DNA of 64,000 bases from Clostridia bacterium. Its GTDB lineage: Bacteria > Bacillota > Clostridia > Oscillospirales > CAG-382. The DNA is taken from assembly GCA_017456765.1 (NCBI GenBank), contig JAFTIR010000021.1, forward strand, positions 1 to 64,000, read 5' to 3'. The notes under the pieces are model-generated. The model was not told the origin of the DNA. It did not search any database and saw only the letters and a list, made by a program, of their open reading frames with translations. Below are positions 1-7,767 of this stretch, in pieces (positions within the stretch are counted from its first letter, which is position 1; the number at the start of each line of letters is the position of its first letter). A program made the translations under genes and the position numbers.

Positions 1-1
1 C

Positions 2-553
2 AGTGACGAAGTTCTTGACAACTGCGATGTACTTATCTGGTGGGGTCATGTAAAACATGGAGAAGTATCTGATGAAGTGGCAAATAAAGTTGTAAAAAGA
101 GTGCTTGACGGCATGGGCTTAATATGTCTTCACTCGGCACACCTTTGTAAGCCTTTCAAAAAACTTATGGGTACTTCCTGCGAGCTGAAATGGAGAGAAA
201 ACGACGAAAAGGAAAGAATTTGGGTGATTGAACCCTCGCATCCGATTGCCGAAGGACTTCCGGAATATATCGAGTTTGCCGAGGAAGAAACCTATGGTGA
301 ACGCTTTGACGTGCCTACACCCGATGAAACCGTGTTCATGAGCTGGTTCTCCGGTGGAGATGTTTTCAGAAGCGGTATCTGTTACAGACGTGGTCACGGT
401 AAGATTTTCTATTTCAGACCCGGTCATGAAACATATCCCACATTTTACAGAGACGATGTTGCACTCATTCTTAAGAATGCTGTTGAATGGGCAAAGCCTA
501 CAAATTTCACACGCCCCACATTGGGTCACTTTATGCCTCTTGAGAATGTTTGA
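2..553 (+). CDS. ThuA-like domain protein (5' end outside window)
   Basis: The reading frame is open from base 2, so the true start lies upstream; internal GTG/ATG codons are not needed as starts. The visible ~183 residues resemble the ThuA (trehalose utilization) fold, a class I glutamine-amidotransferase-like family of uncertain chemistry found in sugar-use loci. Support comes from the segments [24 protein letters not shown] and [14 protein letters not shown], in the usual ThuA order. It ends in TGA and is followed after 15 nt by the GH78 rhamnosidase gene, which has its own AAAGGAG site, so the two are probably co-transcribed. Seen: frame and motifs. Known of the family: association with sugar catabolism. 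Inferred: an accessory role in rhamnoside or other glycoside use. Confidence 0.8.
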   Translation, partial: SDEVLDNCDVLIWWGHVKHGEVSDEVANKVVKRVLDGMGLICLHSAHLCKPFKKLMGTSCELKWRENDEKERIWVIEPSHPIAEGLPEYIEFAEEETYGERFDVPTPDETVFMSWFSGGDVFRSGICYRRGHGKIFYFRPGHETYPTFYRDDVALILKNAVEWAKPTNFTRPTLGHFMPLENV

Positions 554-568
554 TAAAGGAGAAGAATT

Positions 569-2695
569 ATGATTAAGTATACTTTCAAAGAAGCACTTCC
601 CGTGTGGGAAGAGGGTAAAGATAAGGAAATGAACTACAACCTTGTTTTTCGCGCGGTTGTTGATAAGGCACAGAGTGTAAAGATAGCCCTTTCGGCTTCA
701 AATATGTATCAGATGTTCATTGGAGGAAGGCTTATTTCCGAGGGTCCTGCAAGAGCAGGTCACGGAAGATACCGTGTGGATGAACTTGATGTATCAGAAT
801 ATATGACAGAGGATAAGAACATTGTCTGCATTTATGTTGACGGCTACTATGTAGAAAACTTCTATCTCATAAAGCAGCCTGCATTCCTCTGTGCCGAAAT
901 TATCTCTGACGGCAAGGTTGTTGCTGCAACGGGTAAGGATGGTTTTGAAGCTAAGTATCATAACGAGAGAATGAGAAGGGTAGTCCGTTATTCCATGCAG
1001 AGAACCTTTGCCGAAGTTTATACATATGATGAAAACTACCGCGACTTTGAAAAAAGGCTTGATGCACCGTATGTTCCCGTAAAGCTTGCGGTTGTGGAGG
1101 ATAAAAAGTTCATCGAGAGGGGAGTGCCACATCCTCGATATGACGAATGTGATGCAGATAAGATTATAGCAAGAGGAAAAGCCACCTTCAGCGATGAGCC
1201 TGAAAAGCCTTTCCGTATTGGCTATGCAATTCCGTCAGCTACTATAAGAGGTTTTGAAAACCCCGATATTATAATTTTCGATGAAGTAAATAAGGGCAAA
1301 TATACACCTACATCTAAAAGCGAAGAAAAGGCAGACGTTGTAAATATAGATGCAAACGGTTACGTTATCTATAAAATGCCTATCGAAAAAACGGGCTTTA
1401 TCCGTTTTGATATTACGGCACAGGAGGACACTGAAATTATTGTCCACTTTGACGAGGTACTCAAGGACGGTGATGTTCTTACCAATAGACTTGAAACACA
1501 TCAGAGGGGTGTTGTGTGGTTCTTAAAGAAAGGCACATATTCCGTTATTACAAACGAGCCTTACTCTGTAAATTACCTAAAGTTTATCAATAAGTCAGAG
1601 GGTGCGGTTACCGTAACAAAGCTCGGTATTACCGAGTACGCTGCGGACGTTGAGTATAAACCACTCTGCAGCGGTAATGAAAACCTTGACCTTGTTCATA
1701 AGGCGGCTGTTGAAACATACAGACAGAACACAATTGATATTTTCATGGATTGCCCCTCAAGAGAGAGAGCAGGCTGGCTCTGTGATACATTCTTTACAGG
1801 AAGAGTTGAAAAATTACTCACAGGCAAGAATGTAATCGAGAGAAACTTCCTTGAAAACTTCCTTATTTCCGACGGCTGGGAACATATAGACAAGCGTATG
1901 CTTCCCATGTGCTACCCCTCGGACCACCTTGACGGACTCTTTATTCCCAACTGGGCAAAGTGGTATATTCTCGAGCTTCTCGAACACTATGAAAGAAACG
2001 GCGACAGAGAAATAGTCGATATGGCAAAGGATAGGGTGATTACTCTCTGTGACTACTTTGCCTCGTTTGAGAATTCCGACGGTCTTATCGAAAATCCCGA
2101 TGGCTGGGTGTTTGTTGACTGGTCTGAGGCAAACAATTATATAAGCGGCGTCAATTATCCTACAAATATGCTTTATGCAAGAACTTTGCGCGCAGTGACG
2201 AAACTCTACGGTGATGAAAAGTATGCAGAAAAGGCAAACCGCATAGAAGAGGTGATAAGAAAGCAGTCCTATGTTGACGGCTTCTTCCATGACCATGCGG
2301 TGAGAGACGAAAACGGAAATCTTGGTCTCGTAATGGAGCATGTCAGCGAATCCTGCCAGTATTACGCATTCTTTGGCGGTACGGCAACGCCCGAAACATT
2401 CCCCGAGCTCTGGAAAAAGCTCACCGAAGAATTCACTCCCGACAGAGAAGAAAAGGGACTTTACCCCGAAGTTGCCCCGTCGAATGCCTTTATCGGTCTT
2501 TATGTAAGACTCGAGGCACTTTCTCAGTACGGTGCATATGACGTGCTTATGTCAAACATCGAGGGCTTCTTTGCACCCATGGCAAAGGAAACAGGCACCC
2601 TCTGGGAGGATAAGTACGGAATGGCAAGCTGTAACCATGGCTTTGCAAGCCATGTGCTTGTATGGATGGATAAGGCAATGAACAACAATAAGTAA
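569..2695 (+). CDS. Alpha-L-rhamnosidase-like glycoside hydrolase (GH78)
   Basis: A 708-residue protein starting at ATG 569, seven bases after AAAGGAG. The N-terminal ~350 residues are beta-rich, as in the jelly-roll domains preceding the GH78 catalytic domain. Near residue 394 is the signature DCPSRERAGW, matching the DCPxRE(E)RxGW motif of GH78 whose Glu is a candidate catalytic acid. The following ~300 residues look like the (alpha/alpha)6 barrel (for example WAKWYILELLEHYERNGD and WVFVDWSEANN). There is no signal peptide, so it should act in the cytoplasm on imported rhamnosides. It is downstream of a ThuA-like gene and followed by a strong hairpin terminator. The enzyme class is well supported; the exact substrate is not. 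Confidence 0.85.
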   Translation: MIKYTFKEALPVWEEGKDKEMNYNLVFRAVVDKAQSVKIALSASNMYQMFIGGRLISEGPARAGHGRYRVDELDVSEYMTEDKNIVCIYVDGYYVENFYLIKQPAFLCAEIISDGKVVAATGKDGFEAKYHNERMRRVVRYSMQRTFAEVYTYDENYRDFEKRLDAPYVPVKLAVVEDKKFIERGVPHPRYDECDADKIIARGKATFSDEPEKPFRIGYAIPSATIRGFENPDIIIFDEVNKGKYTPTSKSEEKADVVNIDANGYVIYKMPIEKTGFIRFDITAQEDTEIIVHFDEVLKDGDVLTNRLETHQRGVVWFLKKGTYSVITNEPYSVNYLKFINKSEGAVTVTKLGITEYAADVEYKPLCSGNENLDLVHKAAVETYRQNTIDIFMDCPSRERAGWLCDTFFTGRVEKLLTGKNVIERNFLENFLISDGWEHIDKRMLPMCYPSDHLDGLFIPNWAKWYILELLEHYERNGDREIVDMAKDRVITLCDYFASFENSDGLIENPDGWVFVDWSEANNYISGVNYPTNMLYARTLRAVTKLYGDEKYAEKANRIEEVIRKQSYVDGFFHDHAVRDENGNLGLVMEHVSESCQYYAFFGGTATPETFPELWKKLTEEFTPDREEKGLYPEVAPSNAFIGLYVRLEALSQYGAYDVLMSNIEGFFAPMAKETGTLWEDKYGMASCNHGFASHVLVWMDKAMNNNK

Positions 2696-2699
2696 TATT

Positions 2700-2725
2700 A
2701 AATCCCCGACTTTCGTCGGGGATTT
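2700..2725. terminator. Bidirectional hairpin terminator
   Basis: Perfect 11-bp stem AAATCCCCGAC/GTCGGGGATTT with loop TTTC (2711-2714), just after the rhamnosidase stop. A-rich and T-rich flanks let it serve the rightward gene and possibly the convergent gene at 2818-4038. Confidence 0.85.
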
Positions 2726-2753
2726 CACTTATATTGAACAAGTTGTTATGTGA

Positions 2754-2801
2754 AAGGCTCCCTCCGGGAGGGGGCTGTCAGCAAAGCTGACTGAGGGAGA
2801 A
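2754..2801. repeat. Compact palindromic intergenic repeat
   Basis: This 48-nt unit has two inner hairpins, CCCTCC-G-GGAGGG (about 2760-2772) and GTCAGC-AAA-GCTGAC, closed by an outer pairing of CTCCCTC with GAGGGAG. It can fold as a cruciform or three-way structure. The layout and wording (CTGTCAGC...GCTGACTGAGGGAG) resemble a dispersed short repeat I recall from gut Clostridia; that recollection is not verified here. There is only one copy in this window, between convergent genes. Confidence 0.6.
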
Positions 2802-2817
2802 TGCGAAAACGTGACAT

Positions 2818-4038
2818 TTATTCTTTTATCTCAAAATAGGCATAGTAAATTTGCTCGTCAAAGTCTGCCGTACCTCTGAAGTCCATGACTTCTTTCTTTA
2901 TTCTGTACTGTCCCTTTTCAAGCTCTCCGTATAGCCATTCCCATTCTGTTTCAAGTTCAGTTTCGTCGTTATTTGCAATGCCGTATGCAACCATGTTAAA
3001 GGCATAGTCAATGAGCGGCTTTGTGTCAACGGAAATCCACTTGTTTCCGACCTTTTTTTCTAAATAAAATGCTTCACCGGTCTGCAGAGTGCCTGTGACA
3101 TTTCCGCCAAATTGCTTGAATACAATTGTCGCACCTTTGTTTGTGACATCCTTTGTCTTGAGTCTTAGACCCCATTCATAATGCCTATATACTCTGATTA
3201 TCATGTGCAGACGTCCGATAGCGTTTATATCCATATCGCTTGTGCCGATAAATACATCTCTGTTGCCCTCGAGCGTGTGATACTTTATAATTTTAAAATC
3301 TCCGAAATCAAAAAGAACACTTCCTCCGTCCTTGTACTGCTCGCTTTTTATTTTGCCCAGACTTGACAGCCTGTTGCAGTCTGCAATAATTCCGTCCAAG
3401 GTGACCTTGCCGTAGGTGAGTGCTTCTTTGAGAGGGAGGGTAGCACCGTCAACCGTCACATATACATCAGAAAGTCCAAGGTAATAAAGACTAAAATCGC
3501 TTGCATTCTCGTCAAAATCAGTGTTGTTCGCAATATATACAAGCGTGTCGCCCGTATAATTCTCGGCAGCGTACAGTGGAAGCGAATCCTTTTTGTACTG
3601 AACCGAAAGCTCGAATTCTTCAAAGCCGTCGTGGCGTATGTCATCGGTTACGATTGTTTTTCTGCCCGAAATGGGAGGAATGTAGGTAATTACCACCTTT
3701 CTTCCGACGCCGTAGAGATAGTCTATATGGTCGTGAATATACTCGAAGCGGATTTTTTTGGATATGTTGTATTCATCTTCGTCAATGTTGGGTTCGACAA
3801 CCATGTAATATGTGTCTTCCTCAATAACAGTGCCAACAAAGCTCTCGGGCGGAAGCTCACTCTCAACGAATTCTGTCATGTCCTCTCCCGGTGCCTGTGT
3901 CTTGCCATCGGAGGTGTAATGCTTAAGTGTGTCGGTATATTGAAGTTTTTCCTCATTGTCGCAGGAAATGAAAATTGTCGAAATAAGCGCCGCAAGGAAT
4001 ACGGCACACACAAGAATTATAAATGTTCTTCTCTTCAT
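2818..4038 (-). CDS. Putative lipoprotein with C-terminal Ig-like domain
   Basis: A 406-residue protein. ATG 4038 is chosen because GGAGGT lies six bases upstream; an upstream in-frame start would overlap the promoter. The N-terminus has a KRR charge cluster, a hydrophobic stretch and C26 preceded by FIS, so it is either a lipoprotein with an imperfect lipobox or a membrane-anchored protein; the rest is probably outside the cell. The last ~110 residues, with WISVDTKPL and YRIKKEV, resemble Ig-like domains common in Clostridia (Big_14-like, tentative). No catalytic motif is recognised. It is separated from the upstream amidase gene by a terminator and has its own promoter. Function unknown. 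Confidence 0.7.
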   Translation of the reverse strand: MKRRTFIILVCAVFLAALISTIFISCDNEEKLQYTDTLKHYTSDGKTQAPGEDMTEFVESELPPESFVGTVIEEDTYYMVVEPNIDEDEYNISKKIRFEYIHDHIDYLYGVGRKVVITYIPPISGRKTIVTDDIRHDGFEEFELSVQYKKDSLPLYAAENYTGDTLVYIANNTDFDENASDFSLYYLGLSDVYVTVDGATLPLKEALTYGKVTLDGIIADCNRLSSLGKIKSEQYKDGGSVLFDFGDFKIIKYHTLEGNRDVFIGTSDMDINAIGRLHMIIRVYRHYEWGLRLKTKDVTNKGATIVFKQFGGNVTGTLQTGEAFYLEKKVGNKWISVDTKPLIDYAFNMVAYGIANNDETELETEWEWLYGELEKGQYRIKKEVMDFRGTADFDEQIYYAYFEIKE

Positions 4039-4062
4039 TTTTCTACCTCCGAGGTTGTGTTT

Positions 4063-4091
4063 TATATCCTTTAGACGCTTTATACTGTCAA
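4063..4091 (-). promoter_or_regulatory. Sigma-A type promoter for the putative lipoprotein gene
   Basis: On the minus strand TTGACA (4086-4091), a 17-nt spacer, then GATATA (4063-4068). It lies 25 nt upstream of the chosen ATG and directly after the amidase terminator, so the gene has its own start of transcription. Confidence 0.65.
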
Positions 4092-4097
4092 AAAGTT

Positions 4098-4130
4098 CCA
4101 AAAAAGGAAAAGAGTCCTTGTAGGACTCTT
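4098..4130 (-). terminator. Rho-independent terminator of the amidase gene
   Basis: Stem AAGAGTCCT/AGGACTCTT with a TGT loop (4110-4130). On the minus strand it is followed by a T-rich tract (TTTTTT, complement of the A run near 4100). It sits four bases past the amidase stop. Confidence 0.85.
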
Positions 4131-4133
4131 GTC

Positions 4134-4892
4134 TTATGAATTGGGAATGTCAATATACTGCGCCGAGGCAAAGCCGAGTATGCCGTTGTGTTCAACAACA
4201 TACCAAAGACCTGTTGTACAGTAAACATCAACCGTCTCTCCGTTGGGAATCTGTGTTAAAATGTTTGCTTCAAGGTTGGGTCTTTCTCTTACATTGAGTC
4301 TTCCGCCTGCCGTCGTTACAATACCGCGCCTTACGCCGCTGTATTCGTTTGGCGATACAAACAGAACACCTAAAAACTCCGCAACGCCCTGAACGAGATT
4401 TCTTGCAATTTCGTTTATGTTGTTCTTTATCCATTCGGCATCTGCTACGTTGTCGTGATAGGCAAGCTCTGCAAGAACCGCCGGTGCGGTTGTTCTTACA
4501 ACCTCCGCAAGGCTTGTTGTCGGAACGATTTTTACGGCAGAAGGATTAGGGTAGATGCTCATGAAGTTGTCGGCGAGAATTGTTGCGGCTTCTCTTCCGC
4601 GCCTGCTTCTTGTGTAGTAGTAAAAGTCAGAGCCCGACAATTGTCCGCTGAGACTTTCGGGAGAGGCATTTGAATGGAGCGCAAGATGTAGGTCATAATT
4701 GCCTGCGTTTGATTCCTCGATTGCCTGACGCACAGTGTTGTACCTGTTGTTACGGGTGTAGCTGATGCCTGACGAAATAAGATAAGGCTCCATTGCGTCG
4801 GCAATTAAATTCATGTAATATTCTTCACTGCCCGAGCCGTCGTAGTATTTGTTGAACTCCTGAGTTGACGGACTTAAATAAATTGATGGCAT
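4134..4892 (-). CDS. N-acetylmuramoyl-L-alanine amidase with SH3b domain
   Basis: A 252-residue protein with an Amidase_3-like domain (1-175) and a bacterial SH3 domain (about 190-250, GGRLNVRERPN). Amidase_3 enzymes cut the bond between MurNAc and the stem peptide. Visible candidates are E22/E23 and H73 (LHLALHSNA) for zinc and E142 (LAELAYHDN) for catalysis. The first zinc-ligand region, usually a GHGG-type motif, reads YLSPSTQE, so the usual His is absent. I recall this variant in a group of Firmicute amidases, so it may be a real subfamily. There is no signal peptide, so release could depend on lysis, mother-cell lysis or non-classical export. It is a single-gene unit with its own terminator. 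Confidence 0.8.
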   Translation of the reverse strand: MPSIYLSPSTQEFNKYYDGSGSEEYYMNLIADAMEPYLISSGISYTRNNRYNTVRQAIEESNAGNYDLHLALHSNASPESLSGQLSGSDFYYYTRSRRGREAATILADNFMSIYPNPSAVKIVPTTSLAEVVRTTAPAVLAELAYHDNVADAEWIKNNINEIARNLVQGVAEFLGVLFVSPNEYSGVRRGIVTTAGGRLNVRERPNLEANILTQIPNGETVDVYCTTGLWYVVEHNGILGFASAQYIDIPNS

Positions 4893-4977
4893 AATATCCC
4901 TCCGTTTTAGTGGTTATTATATTGTATTCCTTGTTCTGTAAAAATGTCACAGCGAATACACTTTATTGGGTGATAAT

Positions 4978-5562
4978 ATGCTTGCAAAAACTTTTTCTGT
5001 AATGATGATTGTTTCTTTCCTTTCCGCACTGATGACGGGAAATGCCCACAGAATGAGCGGAGAATTTGCGACATCTCTTTCTGACGGGGTGACCCTTTGT
5101 TTGTCTTTGCTCGGCATGATGTGCTTCTGGTCGGGACTTATGAATGTTCTGAGGAACTCGGGTGTGCTTGAAAAACTCTCATCTTTTCTTAAACCTTTAA
5201 TGAAGCTCATATACGGTAAGCACGCACTTGACGAAAAAAACGCCGAAAATCTCTCGGCATCCTTCGCGGCAAATTTTTTAGGACTCGGTAATGCGGCACT
5301 GCCTCTTGGAATAAATGCGGTGCGCGACTTTGAAAAGAACAACAAGAGCGGTAAGGCGCGCGATAGCACAATTATGTTTGCAGTACTCAACACCGTGCCA
5401 TTTCAGCTTCTCCCGTCAACGCTGATTGCCATGCGTGCAGGATATGGCTCTGAAAACCCCTTTGACGTTGTGCCGTATATATGGATTTGCTCTGTAATAA
5501 TATGTACCTTTGCAGTTGTTGTCTGCAAAGTAATGGCAAGGCTGTGGAGGGATAAGGAATGA
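4978..5562 (+). CDS. spmA: Spore maturation protein A
   Basis: 194 residues from ATG 4978, preceded by a weak GGGTGAT site; an upstream in-frame TTG at 4966 is less likely. The protein is hydrophobic with several membrane spans and the nucleoside-recognition (Gate) fold, including NFLGLGNAALPLG and the loop LNTVPFQLLPSTLIAMRAG typical of SpmA. SpmA and SpmB are needed for full spore core dehydration in Bacillus and Clostridium. The stop codon overlaps the spmB start (ATGA), implying translational coupling. Confidence 0.92.
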   Translation: MLAKTFSVMMIVSFLSALMTGNAHRMSGEFATSLSDGVTLCLSLLGMMCFWSGLMNVLRNSGVLEKLSSFLKPLMKLIYGKHALDEKNAENLSASFAANFLGLGNAALPLGINAVRDFEKNNKSGKARDSTIMFAVLNTVPFQLLPSTLIAMRAGYGSENPFDVVPYIWICSVIICTFAVVVCKVMARLWRDKE

Positions 5563-6086
5563 TACTTTTATCGAATTTAACAAAATATGTCATGCCGGTA
5601 ATTTTGCTTGCTTTTGCACTGTTGCTGCTGTTTTCAAAGAAACCTCTTTTTGAGAGTTTTGTGTCGGGGGCAAGGGAGGGTATGGAGTGCTGTATAAATT
5701 TGCTTCCGACGCTTTTACTTGTGATGTGCGGCGTGTCGGCGCTTTTCTCGAGCGGTGCGGTGGATGTTCTTTGCAGTGTTTTCAGACCGTTGCTTTCTCT
5801 TTTCGGCGTCCCCGAGGAAATGCTTCCGTCAATCATTCTCCGTCCCTTTTCGGGAAGCGGAGTTACAGCCGTTGCTGACAGAATGTTCAGAGAGTGCGGT
5901 GCCGACAGCGATGTGTCAAAAATCGCCTGCCTACTCATGGGCTCAACAGATACAATCATATATACTCTCAGCCTTTATTTTTCTGCCGCAAAAATAAAAA
6001 GAACGAGATATGCCGTTTTCTCGTCCTTTGTGGTGTTTTTGTTCAGTATTGTTGTTTGTACTTGGGTGGGGAATTTGTTTTTCTGA
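5559..6086 (+). CDS. spmB: Spore maturation protein B
   Basis: A 175-residue membrane protein overlapping spmA by four bases. The Gate-domain features LRPFSGSGVTAVADRMF and GSTDTIIYTLSLYF are characteristic of SpmB, the partner of SpmA in spore core dehydration. Together with spmA it is direct evidence that the lineage makes endospores. Its TGA stop falls inside a 14-bp copy of the 3' end of the neighbouring tRNA-Pro gene. Confidence 0.92.
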   Translation: MILLSNLTKYVMPVILLAFALLLLFSKKPLFESFVSGAREGMECCINLLPTLLLVMCGVSALFSSGAVDVLCSVFRPLLSLFGVPEEMLPSIILRPFSGSGVTAVADRMFRECGADSDVSKIACLLMGSTDTIIYTLSLYFSAAKIKRTRYAVFSSFVVFLFSIVVCTWVGNLFF

Positions 6087-6096
6087 GTGGCGGGAC
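6083..6096. repeat. 14-bp duplicate of the tRNA-Pro 3' end
   Basis: CTGAGTGGCGGGAC is identical to 6151-6164, the acceptor/T-arm end of the tRNA-Pro gene, in the same orientation and 68 bp away. It could be a remnant of an ancestral tRNA duplication or of integration at the tRNA 3' end. Confidence 0.7.
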
Positions 6097-6110
6097 ACAG
6101 TCGCGCGAAT

Positions 6111-6147
6111 AAAAAAGAGAGATGTCATAAAACATCTCTCTTTTTTT
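6111..6147. terminator. Bidirectional terminator between spmB and tRNA-Pro
   Basis: Stem GAGAGATGT/ACATCTCTC (6117-6125 and 6132-6140), extended by A6 and T7 runs on either side so it works in both directions. It ends both the spmAB transcript and the leftward tRNA transcript. Confidence 0.9.
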
Positions 6148-6222
6148 GGTCTGAGTGGCGGGACTTGAACCCACGGCCTCTACCACCCCAAGGTAGCGCT
6201 CTACCACCTGAGCCACACCCAG
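6147..6222 (-). tRNA. tRNA-Pro (anticodon GGG)
   Basis: A complete 76-nt cloverleaf: acceptor CTGGGTG/CACTCAG, anticodon stem CTACC/GGTAG around loop TTGGGGT (anticodon GGG, reading CCC and CCT), T arm GTGGG-TTCAAGT-CCCGC, and an encoded ACCA 3' end. A strong promoter lies at 6268-6296 and the terminator follows immediately, so it is transcribed alone. Confidence 0.97.
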
Positions 6223-6267
6223 ATTTACCCTTAAGTTGTGAAAGGGGTCTTGCTCACAACGTGTGAT

Positions 6268-6296
6268 ATTATAACATAACGATTTTGGTTTGTCAA
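6268..6296 (-). promoter_or_regulatory. Strong sigma-A promoter of tRNA-Pro
   Basis: Perfect TTGACA (6291-6296), 17-nt spacer and TATAAT (6268-6273) on the minus strand, about 45 nt before the mature tRNA. Confidence 0.9.
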
Positions 6297-6395
6297 TAGG
6301 ATTTTGAAAAAAAATGAAATTTTTAACCTTCGTTCTTTTCCTGTTATGTCTTATGTATTCGTCAAAAGTTTTTTGCACTTTTTTCCAAAAAACTA

Positions 6396-6428
6396 TTGAC
6401 AAAAGCTGTACTGCATGATATAGTACAG
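6396..6428 (+). promoter_or_regulatory. Promoter with overlapping GntR-type operator
   Basis: TTGACA (6396-6401), 17-nt spacer, TATAGT (6419-6424). The inverted repeat CTGTACT (6406-6412) ... AGTACAG (6422-6428) covers the spacer and -10, and further AGTACA half-sites lie downstream to about 6455. This is the expected place for autorepression by the YtrA-type regulator encoded next. Confidence 0.8.
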
Positions 6429-6491
6429 TTAGTACAAGCGAGAATGCAGTACAATGTGCACATAAAAATATGAAAGGGGAGTGACAAAGAT

Positions 6492-6872
6492 ATGTTTAAG
6501 CTTGACTATGCTGACGGTAAACCGATATATGAGCAGATTAAGGATAACTTCAAACAGCTCATTATTGAGGGAGTATTAAAACCCGATGACAGAATACCGT
6601 CTGTGCGTGAGCTTGCAATCTCTATGGCGATAAATCCCAACACAATACAGAAGGCCTACAAGGAGCTTGAGTTTGAGGGTTATGTCTATTCGGTAAGGGC
6701 AAAGGGCGTGTTTGTTGCGTCGCTTGAAAACATTGCACTCGATAAGAATACCGAAAAGCTCTATAAGAACCTTGAGGATGCGGTCCGTGAGCTTTACTTT
6801 GTCGGTGAAGATAAAGCAAAACTCATAGACGCTATTGAGAAAATATATGAAAGGGGAAATAATCATGATTAA
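6492..6872 (+). CDS. GntR family regulator, YtrA subfamily
   Basis: 126 residues: a winged helix-turn-helix (about 1-75, with PIYEQIKDNFKQLIIEG and SVRELAISMAINPNTIQKAY) and a short helical tail of ~45 residues, the size and layout of YtrA-type GntR regulators. These usually repress their own ABC transporter operon, often in response to cell-wall-active compounds. A GGGGAG ribosome site precedes the ATG, and the gene overlaps the downstream ATPase gene by eight bases. The palindromic operator in its promoter supports autoregulation. The signal sensed is unknown. Confidence 0.88.
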   Translation: MFKLDYADGKPIYEQIKDNFKQLIIEGVLKPDDRIPSVRELAISMAINPNTIQKAYKELEFEGYVYSVRAKGVFVASLENIALDKNTEKLYKNLEDAVRELYFVGEDKAKLIDAIEKIYERGNNHD

Positions 6873-7767
6873 CGCGGCAGGCGTTGTAAAAACCTTCGGC
6901 GACTTCAGGGCGCTTGACGGTCTTTCGCTTCATGTAAAGCGTGGCTCTGTCTACGGACTCGTTGGCCCTAACGGCGCTGGTAAAACGACCATTATCAAGA
7001 CAATCATGGGTGTTTACAGACAGGACGAGGGCGAAGTAAGAATTGACAGTGAGCTTACATATGAAAATAAAGAAATCAAGAAAAAGGTAATATGTATTTC
7101 TGATGACCTGTTTTTCTATCCCACATACTCCATTATGGAGACAGCAAAGCTCTATGCGGGAATTTACCCCGAATGGAGCTGGGAAAAGTTTGAAAAAATG
7201 AAGGAAGTCTTCAAAATAGACACTAAGAAAAAGGTAAGAAGACTGTCAAAGGGTATGCAGAAGCAGGTTGCTTTCTGGCTGGGTCTTGCATCACAGCCGT
7301 CTGTGATGATTCTTGACGAGCCGGTTGACGGACTCGACCCCGTAATGAGAAGAAATGTCTGGAAGCTCATGCTTCAGGCTGTTGCGGAAAAGGAAATGAC
7401 GGTGCTTGTGTCAAGCCATAATTTACGCGAGCTTGAAGATGTCTGCGACTATGTGGGTATTCTCCATGAGGGTAGGGTGGTAATTGAAAAGTCCCTTGAT
7501 GATATAAGGGGCAATATCCATAAATTGCAGGTGGCTTTTTCCGACAGAGGCTTTCCCGATGCGCTTGACACAAAGCTCGAAATACTTAATAAAACAGGCT
7601 TTGGCAGCGTGAATATGCTGATTGTCAAGGGTGACTCTGATGAAATTGTAAGGCTTGTCAATGAGTATAATCCCGTAGTATGCGACATTCTTCCTCTGAC
7701 ACTCGAAGAGGTATTTATCTATGAACTGGGAGGTATGGGCTATGAGTTCGAAACAATCCTGCTTTAA
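6865..7767 (+). CDS. ABC transporter ATP-binding protein (YtrB-like)
   Basis: 300 residues from ATG 6865 (AAAGGGG site upstream); a longer in-frame extension to 6835 runs back into the regulator gene and is rejected. Walker A GPNGAGKT (34-41), a shifted ABC signature LSKGM (127-131) and Walker B VMILDEP (147-153) are present, followed by an H-loop region (SSHNLRELEDVCD). It should energise the permease encoded downstream, whose start overlaps its 3' end. By context it belongs to a GntR-controlled exporter-type system; the substrate is unknown. Confidence 0.9.
   Translation: MINAAGVVKTFGDFRALDGLSLHVKRGSVYGLVGPNGAGKTTIIKTIMGVYRQDEGEVRIDSELTYENKEIKKKVICISDDLFFYPTYSIMETAKLYAGIYPEWSWEKFEKMKEVFKIDTKKKVRRLSKGMQKQVAFWLGLASQPSVMILDEPVDGLDPVMRRNVWKLMLQAVAEKEMTVLVSSHNLRELEDVCDYVGILHEGRVVIEKSLDDIRGNIHKLQVAFSDRGFPDALDTKLEILNKTGFGSVNMLIVKGDSDEIVRLVNEYNPVVCDILPLTLEEVFIYELGGMGYEFETILL

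Noticed and set aside
1814..2341. 175-codon minus-strand frame
   Set aside because: Antisense to the GH78 catalytic domain; no start signals.
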